DNA of 64,000 nt from Cristatella mucedo (taxonomy: Eukaryota > Bryozoa > Phylactolaemata > Cristatellidae). This document shows, one piece after another, positions 12,387 through 23,112 of this stretch. Position 1 is the stretch's first letter, and each line of letters begins with the position of its first letter. Where the stretch lies: contig WPIO01000049.1 of assembly GCA_009760855.2 (NCBI GenBank), positions 496,001 to 560,000 on the forward strand. Direction: 5' to 3'. A program made the position numbers and the translations under genes. The notes beneath the pieces were generated by a model. That model did no database searches, had not been told where the DNA came from, and was given only the letters and a program-made list of their open reading frames with translations.

Positions 12387-13643
12387 TTTTTTCTTAATGA
12401 AGCTTTCAAAACTTAAGCAGCTATCAAAGAGGACACCCGAAGTCCAAGCACACGGTGACGGTAGCAGTACAGCATCGTAGATTAGAAGAGCAAAGTCTCA
12501 TAGTTCAGCTGCACGCCTGAGGTGTCCTATGAGTAGGACTTTGATTTTATTGTCATTCACTTTAAAGAATTTGGCTGACATTTAGCATCGAATCTTTGCA
12601 GGCAAGCATTCGTAAGATGCATATACCGTCACTGTACTACTAGAGGCTAGACAGGGTAAGTTCGCACGGCTGACCCTGCAATTGGCTTGACTGAGTGGGA
12701 TTTTTTCTACAAATCTATACTCAGTATCGCTCTTAAGGTAAAATGCGTAAATGCATACCATTGAAGGATCTGTTGGTAATAAAATATTCTTATATATTCT
12801 ATAAAAGCTGTTACGTCGAAGAAAAAAGTAGTTAATCACAATCTAAACGACGATCCACGAGTCAATCGATCTCGATTGATACAAATAGCAAAACGCAGCC
12901 CCGATCGGGCCACCCGTAAGATAGACGCGAATAGTAAATGCGAAAAAGGCTTTCTCTATCGTCACTTACCGCTATTATCCGCTCATTCTTCTCACATCTC
13001 TTCTCGTAATACTGACTCGAGTCAGCCAGTCGTTTTTCATATTCCTTCTCTCTGCATTAGAGGTTGCTATCGTCGTGGCAAAAGGCGCTACAGTGCTACG
13101 GCCTAGGCGCATCAAGGATGGCGACTGCAGCGACGGGTATGTGCCGTAGCTGAGTTGAGCTCGCTACTCACTTTTCATTCGCATCGTGAAGCAAGCGTTC
13201 CTTTTCCTTGTTCCATATGGAAGCCGTGGTACCTCTCTGTAATCTGCAAGTCGTAGCAAATTTCAAATTCTGGCGAGCTCATCGCTGCGTGCACAGTGCG
13301 AGGTGCCAGTCACTTTGACTCCTGGACGCTTCGCGAACGCTGTGTTAAGTAGCTGGCACCAAGACTGGGACCTTGACCCACTGAAACGCCGGTACTTGGG
13401 CAGACCACAAGTGAAAGCAGTGCTATTCTTGGTGGGCAAGGTCTTAAGTCAGTTGGCGCTTACTGCCAACAAAAGAGAAGAACAAAATCGTAGAGGTCTG
13501 ATGAAAGTAATTATGGTTACCCTCCTGCTTCTGGTAAAATAGGCTTGACAGATTTAATAAAACAGACTTCAGGTTGACATCCCTCTCGAACCTCCTAGAA
13601 GAGCTGAACCCGTGAACCCCACAGCTGCCCTCTCCTCTCCTCC
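12387..13643. other. Stretch with no recognisable feature
   Basis: Small open frames on both strands (up to 85 codons) without family resemblance; no recognised repeat. Confidence 0.4.
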
Positions 13644-13730
13644 CGGTAGAATTAGCACGCGCTCTCTCCTCTCGGTAGAATTAGCACGCTGTCTCTGATC
13701 TCGGTAGAATTGGCACGCTCTCGCTCTCTT
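13644..13730. repeat. 29-bp minisatellite, three units
   Basis: The core cggtagaattagcacgc begins at 13,644, 13,673 and 13,702, a fixed 29-bp spacing, with pyrimidine-rich linkers (ctctctcctct). Confidence 0.85.
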
Positions 13731-13884
13731 TCCTCTCTGTAACCACTGAAGTCTCCAATGCTCCACCGCCTGATTAAAGGATTCCCTGTAAAAAAACCTT
13801 TATGCAGATCTTAACAATAATGTTAGTTTGAAACCTAATTCAGAATATCACTTATTGTGTATGTTACTATCTAATGTTAATTGT

Positions 13885-13975
13885 ATTGGTTTAGGTATCG
13901 TCTTTAACAGCTGCCTAAGTTTTCAAAATTTCAAAAAGAAAACTTCCTCCCCAGGTAGCCATCGCGTCCGATCGT
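13885..13975 (+). mobile_element. LINE beta fragment
   Basis: A 90-bp stretch matching the ggtgtcgt..acagctgcct..tagccatcacatccgat region of the better LINE beta copy near 36,005-36,090. It is the left part of a beta-alpha-beta mosaic. Confidence 0.65.
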
Positions 13976-14022
13976 TCTAAAGTTTAAGGCCCGCATTAAA
14001 GCATCGCATTTAAGCATCGCAT

Positions 14023-14298
14023 ATCTCCTGTTGAATCAGCTCGAAATCTGGGTGTCATGTTCCAAAGCGACCTCTCGTTAGACGACCATATCAGCTCCAC
14101 AGTCAAATCTGCCTATTTTCAGCTTCATAACATTGCTAAAATTTGGGCTTGTTTAGATAAGGATACAACGTCCAAGTTGGTCCATGCATTCGTGACATCC
14201 CGTCTCGACTTCTGCAACTCACTGCTCGCTGGCCTACCGGCATGTGCGATCAGGCGATTGCAGCTGGTGCAAAACTCCGCAGCTAGGCTTGTCTGCAA
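14023..14298 (+). mobile_element. LINE alpha internal fragment in a chimera
   Basis: Encodes the NLGVMFQSDLSLDDH to [12 protein letters not shown] segment of LINE alpha with an open frame. It lacks the alpha 3' UTR and (TTA)n tail; instead it passes in frame into LINE beta 3' sequence, giving a 155-codon chimeric frame (14,057-14,524). Confidence 0.85.
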
Positions 14299-14580
14299 GG
14301 GCAGCGAAGGCAATGACAACTACTCTCCAACTGCCGACTATGGCACATCTTTTTCAGCGGTCCTGAACTGCTATTTCTATGCTACTCATTACCTCAACTG
14401 CTCTCCTGACTTTGCTATGCTTCCCACTTTCTCTTTGTTGCGTGAGACGAAGTCTGTTGGCTACCGAATGCGTACCGAAAGCCGCTTAGGCTGTGAGTGC
14501 GCCATACAAAACTCTCCTGCGTAACACCCACATGGTCTTTATGACTTTGTGGAGTTACTGACGGAGATACATTACATTAC
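14299..14580 (+). mobile_element. LINE beta 3' end
   Basis: Matches 36,545-36,810: C-terminal codons (YSPTAD, VLNCYFYATHYLNC), then the 3' UTR containing gctaccgaatgcgtaccgaa and the terminal acattacattac. The alpha-beta junction sequence is aagggcagcgaaggcaatga. Confidence 0.85.
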
Positions 14581-16262
14581 ACGAATGGTCCCCTGAACGG
14601 TCCCTTGAAAATTGAATAGTGACATTTTGAGGTTCTCTTTTCGTGATGGGAACATACGGTTTGGAATATGTGTGCGCATGCAGGTAAAAATAAATAGTAA
14701 TACACATTTTTTTTAGTACCATAATAACCAAATCCTTTTCTAGAGACTTGAAATTTGCTGGATAAGAAGCACATCAATTGGTTAGTGATAACGTATACAT
14801 TCACGGGACATATAAACACACACATAATAGTTCTTACGGAAGAGGTAAAGGGTGTGAGGAATCAGTGAGTTTTTGGCATCTTTATATTTTCCCTAAAGTG
14901 ACCTGACAGTGTAAGAAAAATTCGAAGTCGATAAACTGCATGATGGAGAGAACATGTAGGTTATTGAAAACTGGTCTAAGGTGGCAGTTCCGCAGTTCAA
15001 TACAGAAAAGCGTAATTGCCGAGTTTTGCTTCAGCAGTAAGTGTCTTGGCAACTGACACCTAAAGTAGCTTGGCAGTTGCATCCTTATCTCAGTAACTCC
15101 AAAATCGTTGCTGCCTAACATAGATAAAATAGGGAGGCTTGACTAAGGACCTGACATTGTCATTTAGCGGAAAGTCATTATGAGGCAAAACACACAGACA
15201 CATCGCGCTGACTATACACGAAGCTAAAATCAATTAAATAAATCGCAAGCTAAATTAAAGCTCCCTGAACTAAACAATTAAAAAGAAATAAAATAAATAA
15301 AATTAGAAGTCCTTAAATCTAAATCGCTCGCCCCTGCACCATTTCTTGTCTCGCGACTCATTCCAAGACTTTGGGAGTGCTAATTCTCGATGTAGAAGTA
15401 ATTCCTCTATAAGTTTGATTGAAGGTTCAGTAAACTCATATTAACTGATGCAATTAATTTAGCACATCGCGTAGATTATACTGGCTACAGAAAAACGTAC
15501 GAAAGAGTCAACGTGGGACGCCCCTTGCACTCAAATTCTCGAAGTACTACGAAGATTAAGTATTCGCTTAGGGAGTAAGTGCTCTCGCGTTTAAATCAAG
15601 GTTGGTCTATTCGACATCAGAAGTCATTCAACTAGGAGAATTCGCATTAGCTTTTCAGAAATTTGAAGTAAAGAGCACTGCGCTCTGCCCGTCCGATATC
15701 CTAAAAAGAGCGTGCGATCTCCTGATTTAATTCGCCCTTGCCTGCGATAATGGAAGATTAAAACCTTCTAGTTGCGCCCTTGTACTGCAGCAGGTGTCGA
15801 GAGCGAAGAGCGAGCAAAGAGAAAGCCCCTGAACCGACTGCCAGGGAATAATTTTCGACGCCATGAAATGATTGCGGAGGTGAGTTCTGAAGTCTGGGGT
15901 ATGCAGACGAAATACTTCTGTCGCCAGTAGTGTTTCAACCAGAAAGAGGCATCCTACCTAGCTTCAAAGAATAATCGAGAGTGCGGCCGACGACGACGAC
16001 GACTCTGGTGCTGCTGCTGGAATCGCATTTCAGCTTCAAAAAATAGTTCCAATCCGTAGCGTGAGTCCGATATCAATATCCTTAGCTTGTCATTGGGGTT
16101 TAGTAACTGTTACTTTCGAAAGTTCAACACATGCTATGGCCAAGTGAGGACAGCGGTCATCTAGATAAATTTGTACAAAAGGGGTGATCATAGGAGATTA
16201 CCCCAGATTGTGAGCATTACTTGATGGCCTCACCACCATAATACGACAGAAATGTCCCGAAT
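14581..16262. other. Stretch with no recognisable feature
   Basis: Mostly AT-rich; two small minus-strand frames (about 80 codons each) near 14.6-15.1 kb have no family resemblance. Confidence 0.4.
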
Positions 16263-16489
16263 TCAGTAACAGTGCTTATGCGTGCTGACACTGCATGCTG
16301 CCACTAACCGTACTTGCATGCTGACCCTGTGCATGTCACCCCTAACCATGTTATTCTTGTTCTTTATTGAGCATGCTACCACTAACCATTCAAAATCGTG
16401 CTTCCTTTGCAGCAAATGTGAAGTGCCTAGAAAGAGATTGAGTTCTTTGAGTGCACTATATCAAATGTATTATTATCCTTATTATTATA
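16263..16489 (+). mobile_element. LINE alpha 3' UTR fragment
   Basis: Matches only the 3' UTR of LINE alpha (tgctgacactgcatgctgcc, gcctagaaagagattgag) and ends in a degenerate (TTA)n tail near 16,465-16,489. A severely 5'-truncated insertion. Confidence 0.9.
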
Positions 16490-16645
16490 ACAAGGATCTG
16501 AGCCCAGGGCTCAGCAGGTGCTCGCTCTTCGTGAGGCATGTCGTGGGCTTGAGTCCTACAGTGGGCAATCCATTATCTTCGGCTAGCATTAGACACAGCA
16601 GTTATTGCTCTTCTACCGCTTATAAGTGAGGCCGTTGAATCAGCC
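16490..16645 (+). mobile_element. SINE-B, diverged
   Basis: Box-B-like tcgtgggcttgagtcctaca, then gtgggcaatcc and the 3' part ending ttataagtgaggccgttgaa. Inserted directly after the LINE alpha tail. Confidence 0.65.
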
Positions 16646-16942
16646 TTGGCCTTTTTATTTTGTGCGGCATCGGCACCGAGTTCAATTTTTATACATTCCG
16701 CTGGTGACCCCCGAGTTGAAGAAAAGACAACGGAAAGACCAAGAAAATGGAACGCAGTGAGGTCTTCCCACGATCCACTGAAAAATGCCCGTCGCTTCGG
16801 CAACCAAACGATCTCCCGAAGCCCTCGACTGCTGCAGCCTTCATTTCGGCTCGTGCTTCGTTCGCTGACGCTTGCCACGCCACGCCACGCCATGCCACGC
16901 GCTGCCCCCTAGCGGCTCAGTTGCGTCGGCGCAGCAATGAGC

Positions 16943-17161
16943 TCACTCAAGCGAGCGCTGCTTAGCGTACTGAGTGAGAGCTTTCGACTTTTCCTGCGCC
17001 TGGGATTCGTAGAACTCGGCCGTGTTCGCGGACGCCTGCAACTTGGCCTCCGTGACGCGCAGCTTGTGCTGCAAGTTAAGCAGCTCGGAGCCTCGAGTGC
17101 TCAGCTGGTCGCGAAGGTCTTCGATCTCTGACTGCAGCTGCTTTTCTCTGGCATCTATTCT
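16943..17161 (-). CDS. Exon 3 (possibly last) of an unrecognised coiled-coil protein
   Basis: Acceptor cttttag before 17,161; 72 codons of heptad-rich sequence (EIEDLRDQL, SELLNLQHKL, RVTEAKLQ) to a stop at 16,943-16,945. It follows the 18.8-kb exon in phase 0. Two readings are possible: it is the terminal exon, giving a 187-residue protein, or a donor ga|gtgagc at 16,947/16,946 sends the frame on to further exons. The protein is coiled-coil with no motif I can assign to a family. Confidence 0.65.
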   Translation of the reverse strand, partial: RIDAREKQLQSEIEDLRDQLSTRGSELLNLQHKLRVTEAKLQASANTAEFYESQAQEKSKALTQYAKQRSLE

Positions 17162-18480
17162 CTAAAAGCAAACAGTAAACAAAGCTCGAGTAAGCAAAGA
17201 GTAAGTAATTTTGGACTCCGAACGTTCGTGCATTGCCCCCGCGAAAGGTAGGAATCGCAGCCATGAAAATTAGCGAACGAATTCGGCTGCTTGCATTCCG
17301 GTTAGACCAACGGTTCGACGTATTAGTAGATAAGCAGAATTCTCTGCACCTTCTACGAGAGTGCATCGTCGCATGCTCGGCACGCAGATGCACAAGGAAT
17401 TGACAGTCCATAGAAGAACACTTTTGAGGCTCGAAGGTTCGAAGGGCTCGTTTTCAAACCGACAGCCTGCCCAATTGCTGACTGTCGTTGGTCGCATGCC
17501 TTCGATGTCGAGGATCGAGGATCGTTGATCCCTGGTGTCGGAGAGTTCCACCGCCGACTCCGAGCCTCCCGACGCACACTCTCGTTTCTGAATAGTCGAA
17601 CCATTCTGAATGTCGAGTCCAATTAGGCCACGTGCCATACCGCGACAACAAGTTGGCGACTGAAGAAGTAAGAGCCTCTGCCATTATAAAAGGGTCTAGT
17701 TGAGAAAGAGTAATAGAGTGGGCAAGGGTCCTAGAGGCAGCGGCAGCGGGGGCTAAGCTGAGATTGATCCTTATCGCAAAGTCATTTCAATCGGTTGAGT
17801 GACTCTGCTCGCTGGTCAATCTCATTTAAAGGAATATGTTAATCGCATGGCCTCTTCCGGTGGAAATGAAGAGTCTCGGGATTCTTTCTGGGGCTTGCTT
17901 TCAGACGGCCCTACCCCCCTGAAAAGAAGCTTGGAGTATGTGCCCACAGACCGCCAGGTCATCGTATCGGTCGGTATCAATTGACTGCGTAAGACCTAAC
18001 TGCCGGTGAAGATGTTAACAAAGAACTTCTTCATCTCTGAGTATGTGACACGAATGTATTGATCACCAAGCTCTCCTCAACTTCACGGTTTCCAAACGAA
18101 CGATAAGCTAGTGCGTTTAAACTTTGGCAGCTGTCATACGGTTCGGACGCGTAGTCTGTGTAGATCTGAGCTCAGTGTTTGCATATCTGGCAGTGCGACC
18201 ATAAAGCATTCACGGTGACAATTGAAATGCATGCGTACCTATATCTGAACAAGGCACTGCCACAGCGGAACATAGACTCGGCATAGGATAAGAAAAAACG
18301 AGGATCTGTACCGCTATCATCCGGATTTGAACTCAAAATAATTCACAGTGAGTTACTACCGTATCGGCTCATAAATTTCCGGACAATAAAAATAATTTCT
18401 CTTGCTTCCAATTACAGTACGAAGAGCTTCAAAAGCGATAGAGATGGAGAAAATGAGAGGACGAGAGAGAGAGCAGGAGG
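17162..18480. other. Probable intron, nothing recognised
   Basis: Lies mostly between two exons of the coiled-coil gene. Open frames at 17.3-17.7 kb on the minus strand overlap in several frames and look like chance. Confidence 0.45.
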
Positions 18481-18481
18481 G

Positions 18482-18543
<62 letters not shown>
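18481..18543. repeat. (GA)n microsatellite
   Basis: About 30 GA dinucleotides. Confidence 0.98.
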
Positions 18544-18547
<4 letters not shown>

Positions 18548-18837
18548 AGAAATAAACGTTTAGGCATAAAAATGATACAGATTGATAGGTAGATGAATAG
18601 ATATACCTGTACAGGGACAGCGTGACAGAGTTTTCAGCCAAAATCTCCTGTTGTTTGTGGACCTCGAAGGTTGAGAGAGGAGCGTATATAAGTGCAGGAT
18701 GCCGTTCATATACAGCTGCCCGTCTGAATTCTCAGCACATAGTAGCTCACTTATGCACTTCAAAGTCACGACAGTGCTAAAGATCCAAAAAGTGCACGAG
18801 TCTGTTTAGAAGCAGCTTAGTTAAGCTTTAACCTGAC

Positions 18838-19020
18838 CTTGACCATCGAATGAAGCTCCTGACGGGACTCTTCAAAGCAGCGGAAAACATTAAACATGTT
18901 TCTCAGCAGCCGGTTGCTTCCGTCGTCGTTTTCCTCTCCGTTTGAACTGCTGTCGTTTACTGCTGAAGAGTGCTCTTCACTAGCGATACGCTTTTCCAAA
19001 TCGTCCCATAGCTTTTTATC
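18838..19020 (-). CDS. Exon 2 of an unrecognised coiled-coil protein
   Basis: Acceptor gttttag before 19,020 and donor caag|gtcagg after 18,838 enclose exactly 61 codons in phase 0, joining both neighbours without a shift. The peptide starts DKKLWDDLEKR, has an acidic Ser/Asn-rich middle and ends in a helical segment (FRCFEESRQELHSMVK). Confidence 0.75.
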
Positions 19021-19212
19021 CTAAAACACGGCATACTCTGTTAACAGCTAATTAGGATCAGTCTGGATCCAGTGGAGAGACAACGATTAATACTAACGAA
19101 CTGGGGATCGCGCCGGTGCACGTGTGGAGCTCAGCCGGGTGCTGGGATTCAGATGAGCAGAGGCATCTCGTGTGCTTCGCTCTGCATTCCACAAAGTTAA
19201 GCAGACCCTCAC

Positions 19213-19374
19213 CGTTTCGGAAAGGGAGGAAAGCAGCTCTGACGTCGACACTTTTGATTGGCCATTTTTAACGAACTTCATCACGACCGGGAGCACAGTG
19301 TGCAGGCCATCTTGGAGCATCTGAATAGTTTCCGTCGTATACACGAGCGCAGCGGTCCTGTCCTGCTTCGACAT
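19213..19374 (-). CDS. First coding exon of an unrecognised coiled-coil protein
   Basis: ATG at 19,374 with an in-frame stop six bases upstream in the same exon, so this is the likely start. A possible 5'-UTR acceptor (gtctgcag) lies near 19,395. The exon runs 54 codons to a donor acg|gtgagg at 19,213/19,212, phase 0. The peptide is helical, with a hydrophobic stretch (LHTVLPVVMKFV) and a Ser-rich end. No signal peptide is evident. I do not recognise the family. Confidence 0.7.
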
Positions 19375-19506
19375 GCCTTATGTCAACCAGAGTAGCAGCT
19401 GCAGACAGAATCTGAAAAGACATAAATCAAACCGTATAAGGCCGTTAACCAGCGGTCAAGAAGGCACGCCACAGCAGTTAAAACTCCTGAGGGCTACAGA
19501 GCTCCC

Positions 19507-19719
19507 CATCCGGCACTGCGACTACTTGCTGTTGTCTCGCCGCCGCCATCCTCATTCAGCTCAGCTGACGAAACATTTTGGAAGAAGGCGTGCATCGGGT
19601 CTGCTAGCCAGATGCATTCCACCTTGAAGCGAAATCAAATCCGCAAATGGTATTTCTTCCGACTAGCTGCACATTCTCAGCCCTGATCAGCAGTGCATTG
19701 GCGTTTGATATCCCGCTAC
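19507..19719 (+). repeat. Interspersed repeat R1, left part, split by an LTR
   Basis: From acttgctgttgtctcgccgc to gcgtttgatatcccgctac this matches 21,262-21,477. The match resumes after the LTR at 20,051 and runs to about 20,175. The family is unclassified. Confidence 0.85.
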
Positions 19720-20050
19720 TGTTATGTTACTGCGTCTCCGGCTGCAGCAGCGCTGGTGGAGTCTCACGGAGACACGAAGACACGAGCGGGCGAACGTGCC
19801 CGGTGAACGAGACTCAATCTTTATTCCCACAGCGGGTACATATATGAGCTAGGGGCTGACTCACCACAGATAAGGGAGTGCGTCCGTGGTGAGCCACCGT
19901 GGTTTGCCACACGCCCACATCAAAGGCCGCACCGAGCCAACCGCCCAAACACCCGCCCACATCAAAGGCCGCACCGAGCCAACCGCCCAACCACCCGCCG
20001 AGAGCGGGCCCCACACACCAGTGGCCGAGAAGCAACAGGCACACACAACA
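19720..20050 (-). mobile_element. Solo LTR, 331 bp
   Basis: Ends are TG...CA (minus strand TGTTGTGTGT...AACATAACA) and it is flanked by a 4-bp direct repeat CTAC (19,716-19,719 and 20,051-20,054). The paralogous repeat at 21.2-21.6 kb has the uninterrupted site. On the minus strand it shows an LTR layout: a 42-bp tandem duplication upstream, a TATA-like tcatatatgt, a polyadenylation signal AATAAA and a short U5. No internal retrotransposon sequence or second LTR adjoins it, so it is solo. A 4-bp duplication suits some Ty3/gypsy elements; the superfamily is inferred. Confidence 0.85.
19914..19997. repeat. 42-bp tandem duplication inside the LTR
   Basis: The unit starting cccacatcaaaggccgcacc occurs at 19,914 and again at 19,956 with one or two differences. 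It lies in the presumed U3, where enhancers usually are. Confidence 0.9.
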
Positions 20051-20175
20051 CTACACCTCAGCGAACCGCTGCTCTCCGTGCAGCGGCTGCTTTCACGCGT
20101 CGGGAGATGTCATTGTACGCGAATTACCCGCCTCGATTCGTGTCTATGCAGGCACCCCTACTTCCGTCCGACGCC
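20051..20175 (+). repeat. Interspersed repeat R1, right part
   Basis: Continues the match to 21,474-21,593 immediately after the LTR target duplication (ctacacctcagcgaac and the later gtgtctatgcaggcac). Confidence 0.85.
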
Positions 20176-20660
20176 TTCAACCACACTGCCTAGACTTCTC
20201 AGAGAGCTTGCTTATTAGCCAAATCGGCTAGCTAGGATCCTGCGAATCACGTGACCATAGCTGGTGTATGATCGCTTTCAAATGGTCACCCGAGCTGCGT
20301 GGTCGATGCACGTCCTACACATGGCCATATGTTTGGGCTTCTTTGGTATCTACCTGTAAAACGACATAGCTTGCAGCGATCAATCAAGTCGTCGGCCCAT
20401 CCAGCTAAGAAAAGCACCATTCTCATTAAAAGAGACTGAGCGTTGCTAGGTTTCATCAAGAAATAGCTAATGACAGAATTGTGTCAAATGATGCTGTCAT
20501 TGTCATTGTGGCTGAATGTAACTACGGCGAGAAGGTACGGGATCGTATTTTTCTTGCGGTTGCAGTGCTACGTTTAGCGTGAGTACGAAGCGGAGCGAAG
20601 CAGCATCTCACGTCTTCAAGTTAGGTTGGAAGGCTCACAAAATCGCCAAGAAGATAATTT

Positions 20661-20797
20661 AGCCCGGTTATTATGGTGCTCACCCCGACCAAGATCTGGC
20701 CGAGATCGTGGGCTCGAGCCCCGTGGTATTTGTGAAGCTCCTGAATAGTGATTAAGTTCTCTTAGGACGCTATACAAAAGAATTATAAAAAGTAGCA
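20661..20797 (+). mobile_element. SINE-A
   Basis: Box-A region partly decayed; box-B-like gtgggctcgagccccgtgg; 3' end tgaatagtgattaagttctc followed by aggacgctatacaaaag. Confidence 0.82.
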
Positions 20798-20959
20798 TCA
20801 CGGTCAGTTTTGGCCTTGGTTATTTAGCCCTGGCTATTCATTACACGGACATTACGTTACCGACAGCTCGGCCGAGCAAATGTGTAGCGAGAGACAATGA
20901 GCAAGAGACAACGGGTGGAACGTAGCGGAAAGAGAGAAAGACACAGACAGAAAGAAGTC

Positions 20960-21052
20960 TTCTTTTGTGGCAAATTTAAAGTGCTTAGAAAGAGAGTGAG
21001 TTATCTGAGGGCGCTATATCAAATGCATTATTATTGTTATTATTATTATTAT
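20960..21052 (+). mobile_element. LINE alpha 3' tail only
   Basis: Matches only the last ~90 bp of LINE alpha (gtggcaaatttaaagtgctt to the (TTA)n tail). Confidence 0.8.
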
Positions 21053-21128
21053 GAAGAGACACAGGAAGTGAGTGATAGAGCAGCCAAGGGAGAAGGAAAG
21101 GGGGGACAGAGATAAATAGGTGTAACGA

Positions 21129-21243
<115 letters not shown>

Positions 21244-21244
21244 T

Positions 21245-21593
21245 CCATCCGGTTTTCGCGAGTACTTGCTGTTGTCTCACCGCAGCCATCATCCTCATTC
21301 AACCTGGCTGACAATATTTTTTGTAAAAAGGCACGCATCCGGTGTGCTAGCCAGCCGCACTACACCACCATTCCACCCTGAAGCACAATCAAATCCGCGA
21401 ATGGTATTTCATCCAACTAGCTGCACACTCTTAGCTCAGATCCGAGGTTCATTGGCGTTTGATACCCGTTACACCTCAGCGGACGGCTGCGCTCCGTGCA
21501 AGGGCTGCTTTCACGTGTCAGGAGATCTCATTGTACATGAATTACTCACGTCGATTCGTGTCTATGCAGGCACAGGTACTTTCATCCGACGCA
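21245..21593 (+). repeat. Interspersed repeat R1, uninterrupted copy
   Basis: Second copy of the repeat at 19.5-20.2 kb. At the point where the LTR sits in the other copy, this one reads gatacccgttacacctcag without insertion. Confidence 0.85.
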
Positions 21594-22049
21594 ATTTGTG
21601 CTATTACCAGGTTGGTCATTGCAACGTAGAAAACCAGGTCGCTTCCTGTTATCTGCTAAACAAGTGAGCGATACGACGCGAATCGGCCTCTTCACAACAA
21701 CAATTCACAGCAGTAAAGGTCAGGTCATTATTCATTGTAGCGGCCTTGAATAAGCCACCCACCGCGAGCCTTAATCCCGAACCCGGAAATGTCTAGGCTT
21801 CAGGTTTCTTAGCAGAAAATTGGCTGAAACCACGGGTAATCCATTTTCAATCGTTTTCACCGGTTTTGAAGGCTATGTAAACCGGCCATTTTTTTACACG
21901 CCACGCTCGGTCAGCTGACAAGCGGCTTGCACATCCGCTGGATGGTGCTTAATGTTTTTAAAGCGATCAAGATGGACTTTCATTCGAAGGGCAAAACGAA
22001 TATCGGAATAAAAAGATTGCCTCCAGGACCTTAGGCAGTACGCATAGGA

Positions 22050-22205
22050 CCTCCGGTCTTAAGTGAGGGGCAAGGTGCTCGCACTTCACGACCTAGGTCC
22101 GTGGGTTCGAGTCCTGCGATAGCCAAGCTTTTATTTCCCACGGCGAGCGGGGTTGGTTGCCATTAAAGGCTCTTCTGTTGCTAAATAAATAAGTCTGTCG
22201 AAACA
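22050..22205 (+). mobile_element. SINE-B, diverged
   Basis: Box-A-like tgaggggcaaggtgctcgc, box-B-like gtgggttcgagtcctgcga, and a 3' part ggctcttctgttgctaaata. Confidence 0.7.
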
Positions 22206-22695
22206 CTCAACCTTTACTCCCCTTTTATACGACTCTGCCGCTTGACTAGCGAACCACGTAACATGTGTTACAGGCTCAGTTAGCATTCACAATGCTGAAG
22301 TTCTTCGCCGCCTACAACCGCGCCTACTACCGCGTGTTCATGGCAACAACTTAACGGAGGAGCATAGTTTGCACTCTCACCAACTGCCTGCACACTGCTC
22401 TGCTTCTTTGGCTTTCCTCATGCAAACCATGAAAAAGTAAGAATGAATGAACATTAGCTCAAAATACTTACTCGACTACAAGGCCGAAAACGCTTGGCTG
22501 CTTGTAGTGCACTGAGCGAACTTATGTGGCACTAAGTACGGTTTGTCCCAGGATCTCTTGGCTACTGAACTCGGTATTCAAGAGTGATATATGCACCATG
22601 TATATAATAAATAATGCTTGCGAGAGACATGTTTACCCACGTTCCTTGACGCCTTACCTGCATTAGTGCCTACGAGGCAGCCACAGTGGTCGACC

Positions 22696-23112
22696 TCAAC
22701 CGCTGCTCCGGTGTATGTACTGGATAGCCTTCAAGTCTTGTTGAAGCGCTAGGTGTGGCCCCATGGCTACCACGTGTCGAAAGCGGTTGTTGATGATCAA
22801 CAATAGCTCTGATTCAGCTACCAATGGGCAACCTGCGAGACACAATAGCAATTTTGCATTCTTGTGTTTTACAAATACCCAAAGGGGTTTTGAAACAATT
22901 GCATACAAGTTTCTGTATTGCCGCAGCCACTGACTAGTGTTCACGTGACCACTGCTCTTTCGAGAGCACTCGTGTATATCGCTGAAATCGGGTAAATAGT
23001 CCAGTGGCCGACGGCTGGCGAGCCGACCTGTCGGGGCAGTAAATAGTTCATTTCTCACATGAAGCCGCTTGGCAAGTAGGATGGCACCGAAGTTCGCTAA
23101 GAGCATTGTCAT
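22696..23112 (-). CDS. Open frame of 138 codons, unrecognised
   Basis: ATG at 23,112 to stop at 22,696, in a non-repetitive stretch between the ERCC5 3' end and the coiled-coil gene. Composition is protein-like, with a hydrophobic run near residues 87-99 and a helix-like C-terminus. I see no family motif, and no splice sites demand that it be coding. It could be an exon of a lineage-restricted gene, a decayed element or chance. Confidence 0.25.
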   Translation of the reverse strand: MTMLLANFGAILLAKRLHVRNELFTAPTGRLASRRPLDYLPDFSDIHECSRKSSGHVNTSQWLRQYRNLYAIVSKPLWVFVKHKNAKLLLCLAGCPLVAESELLLIINNRFRHVVAMGPHLALQQDLKAIQYIHRSSG

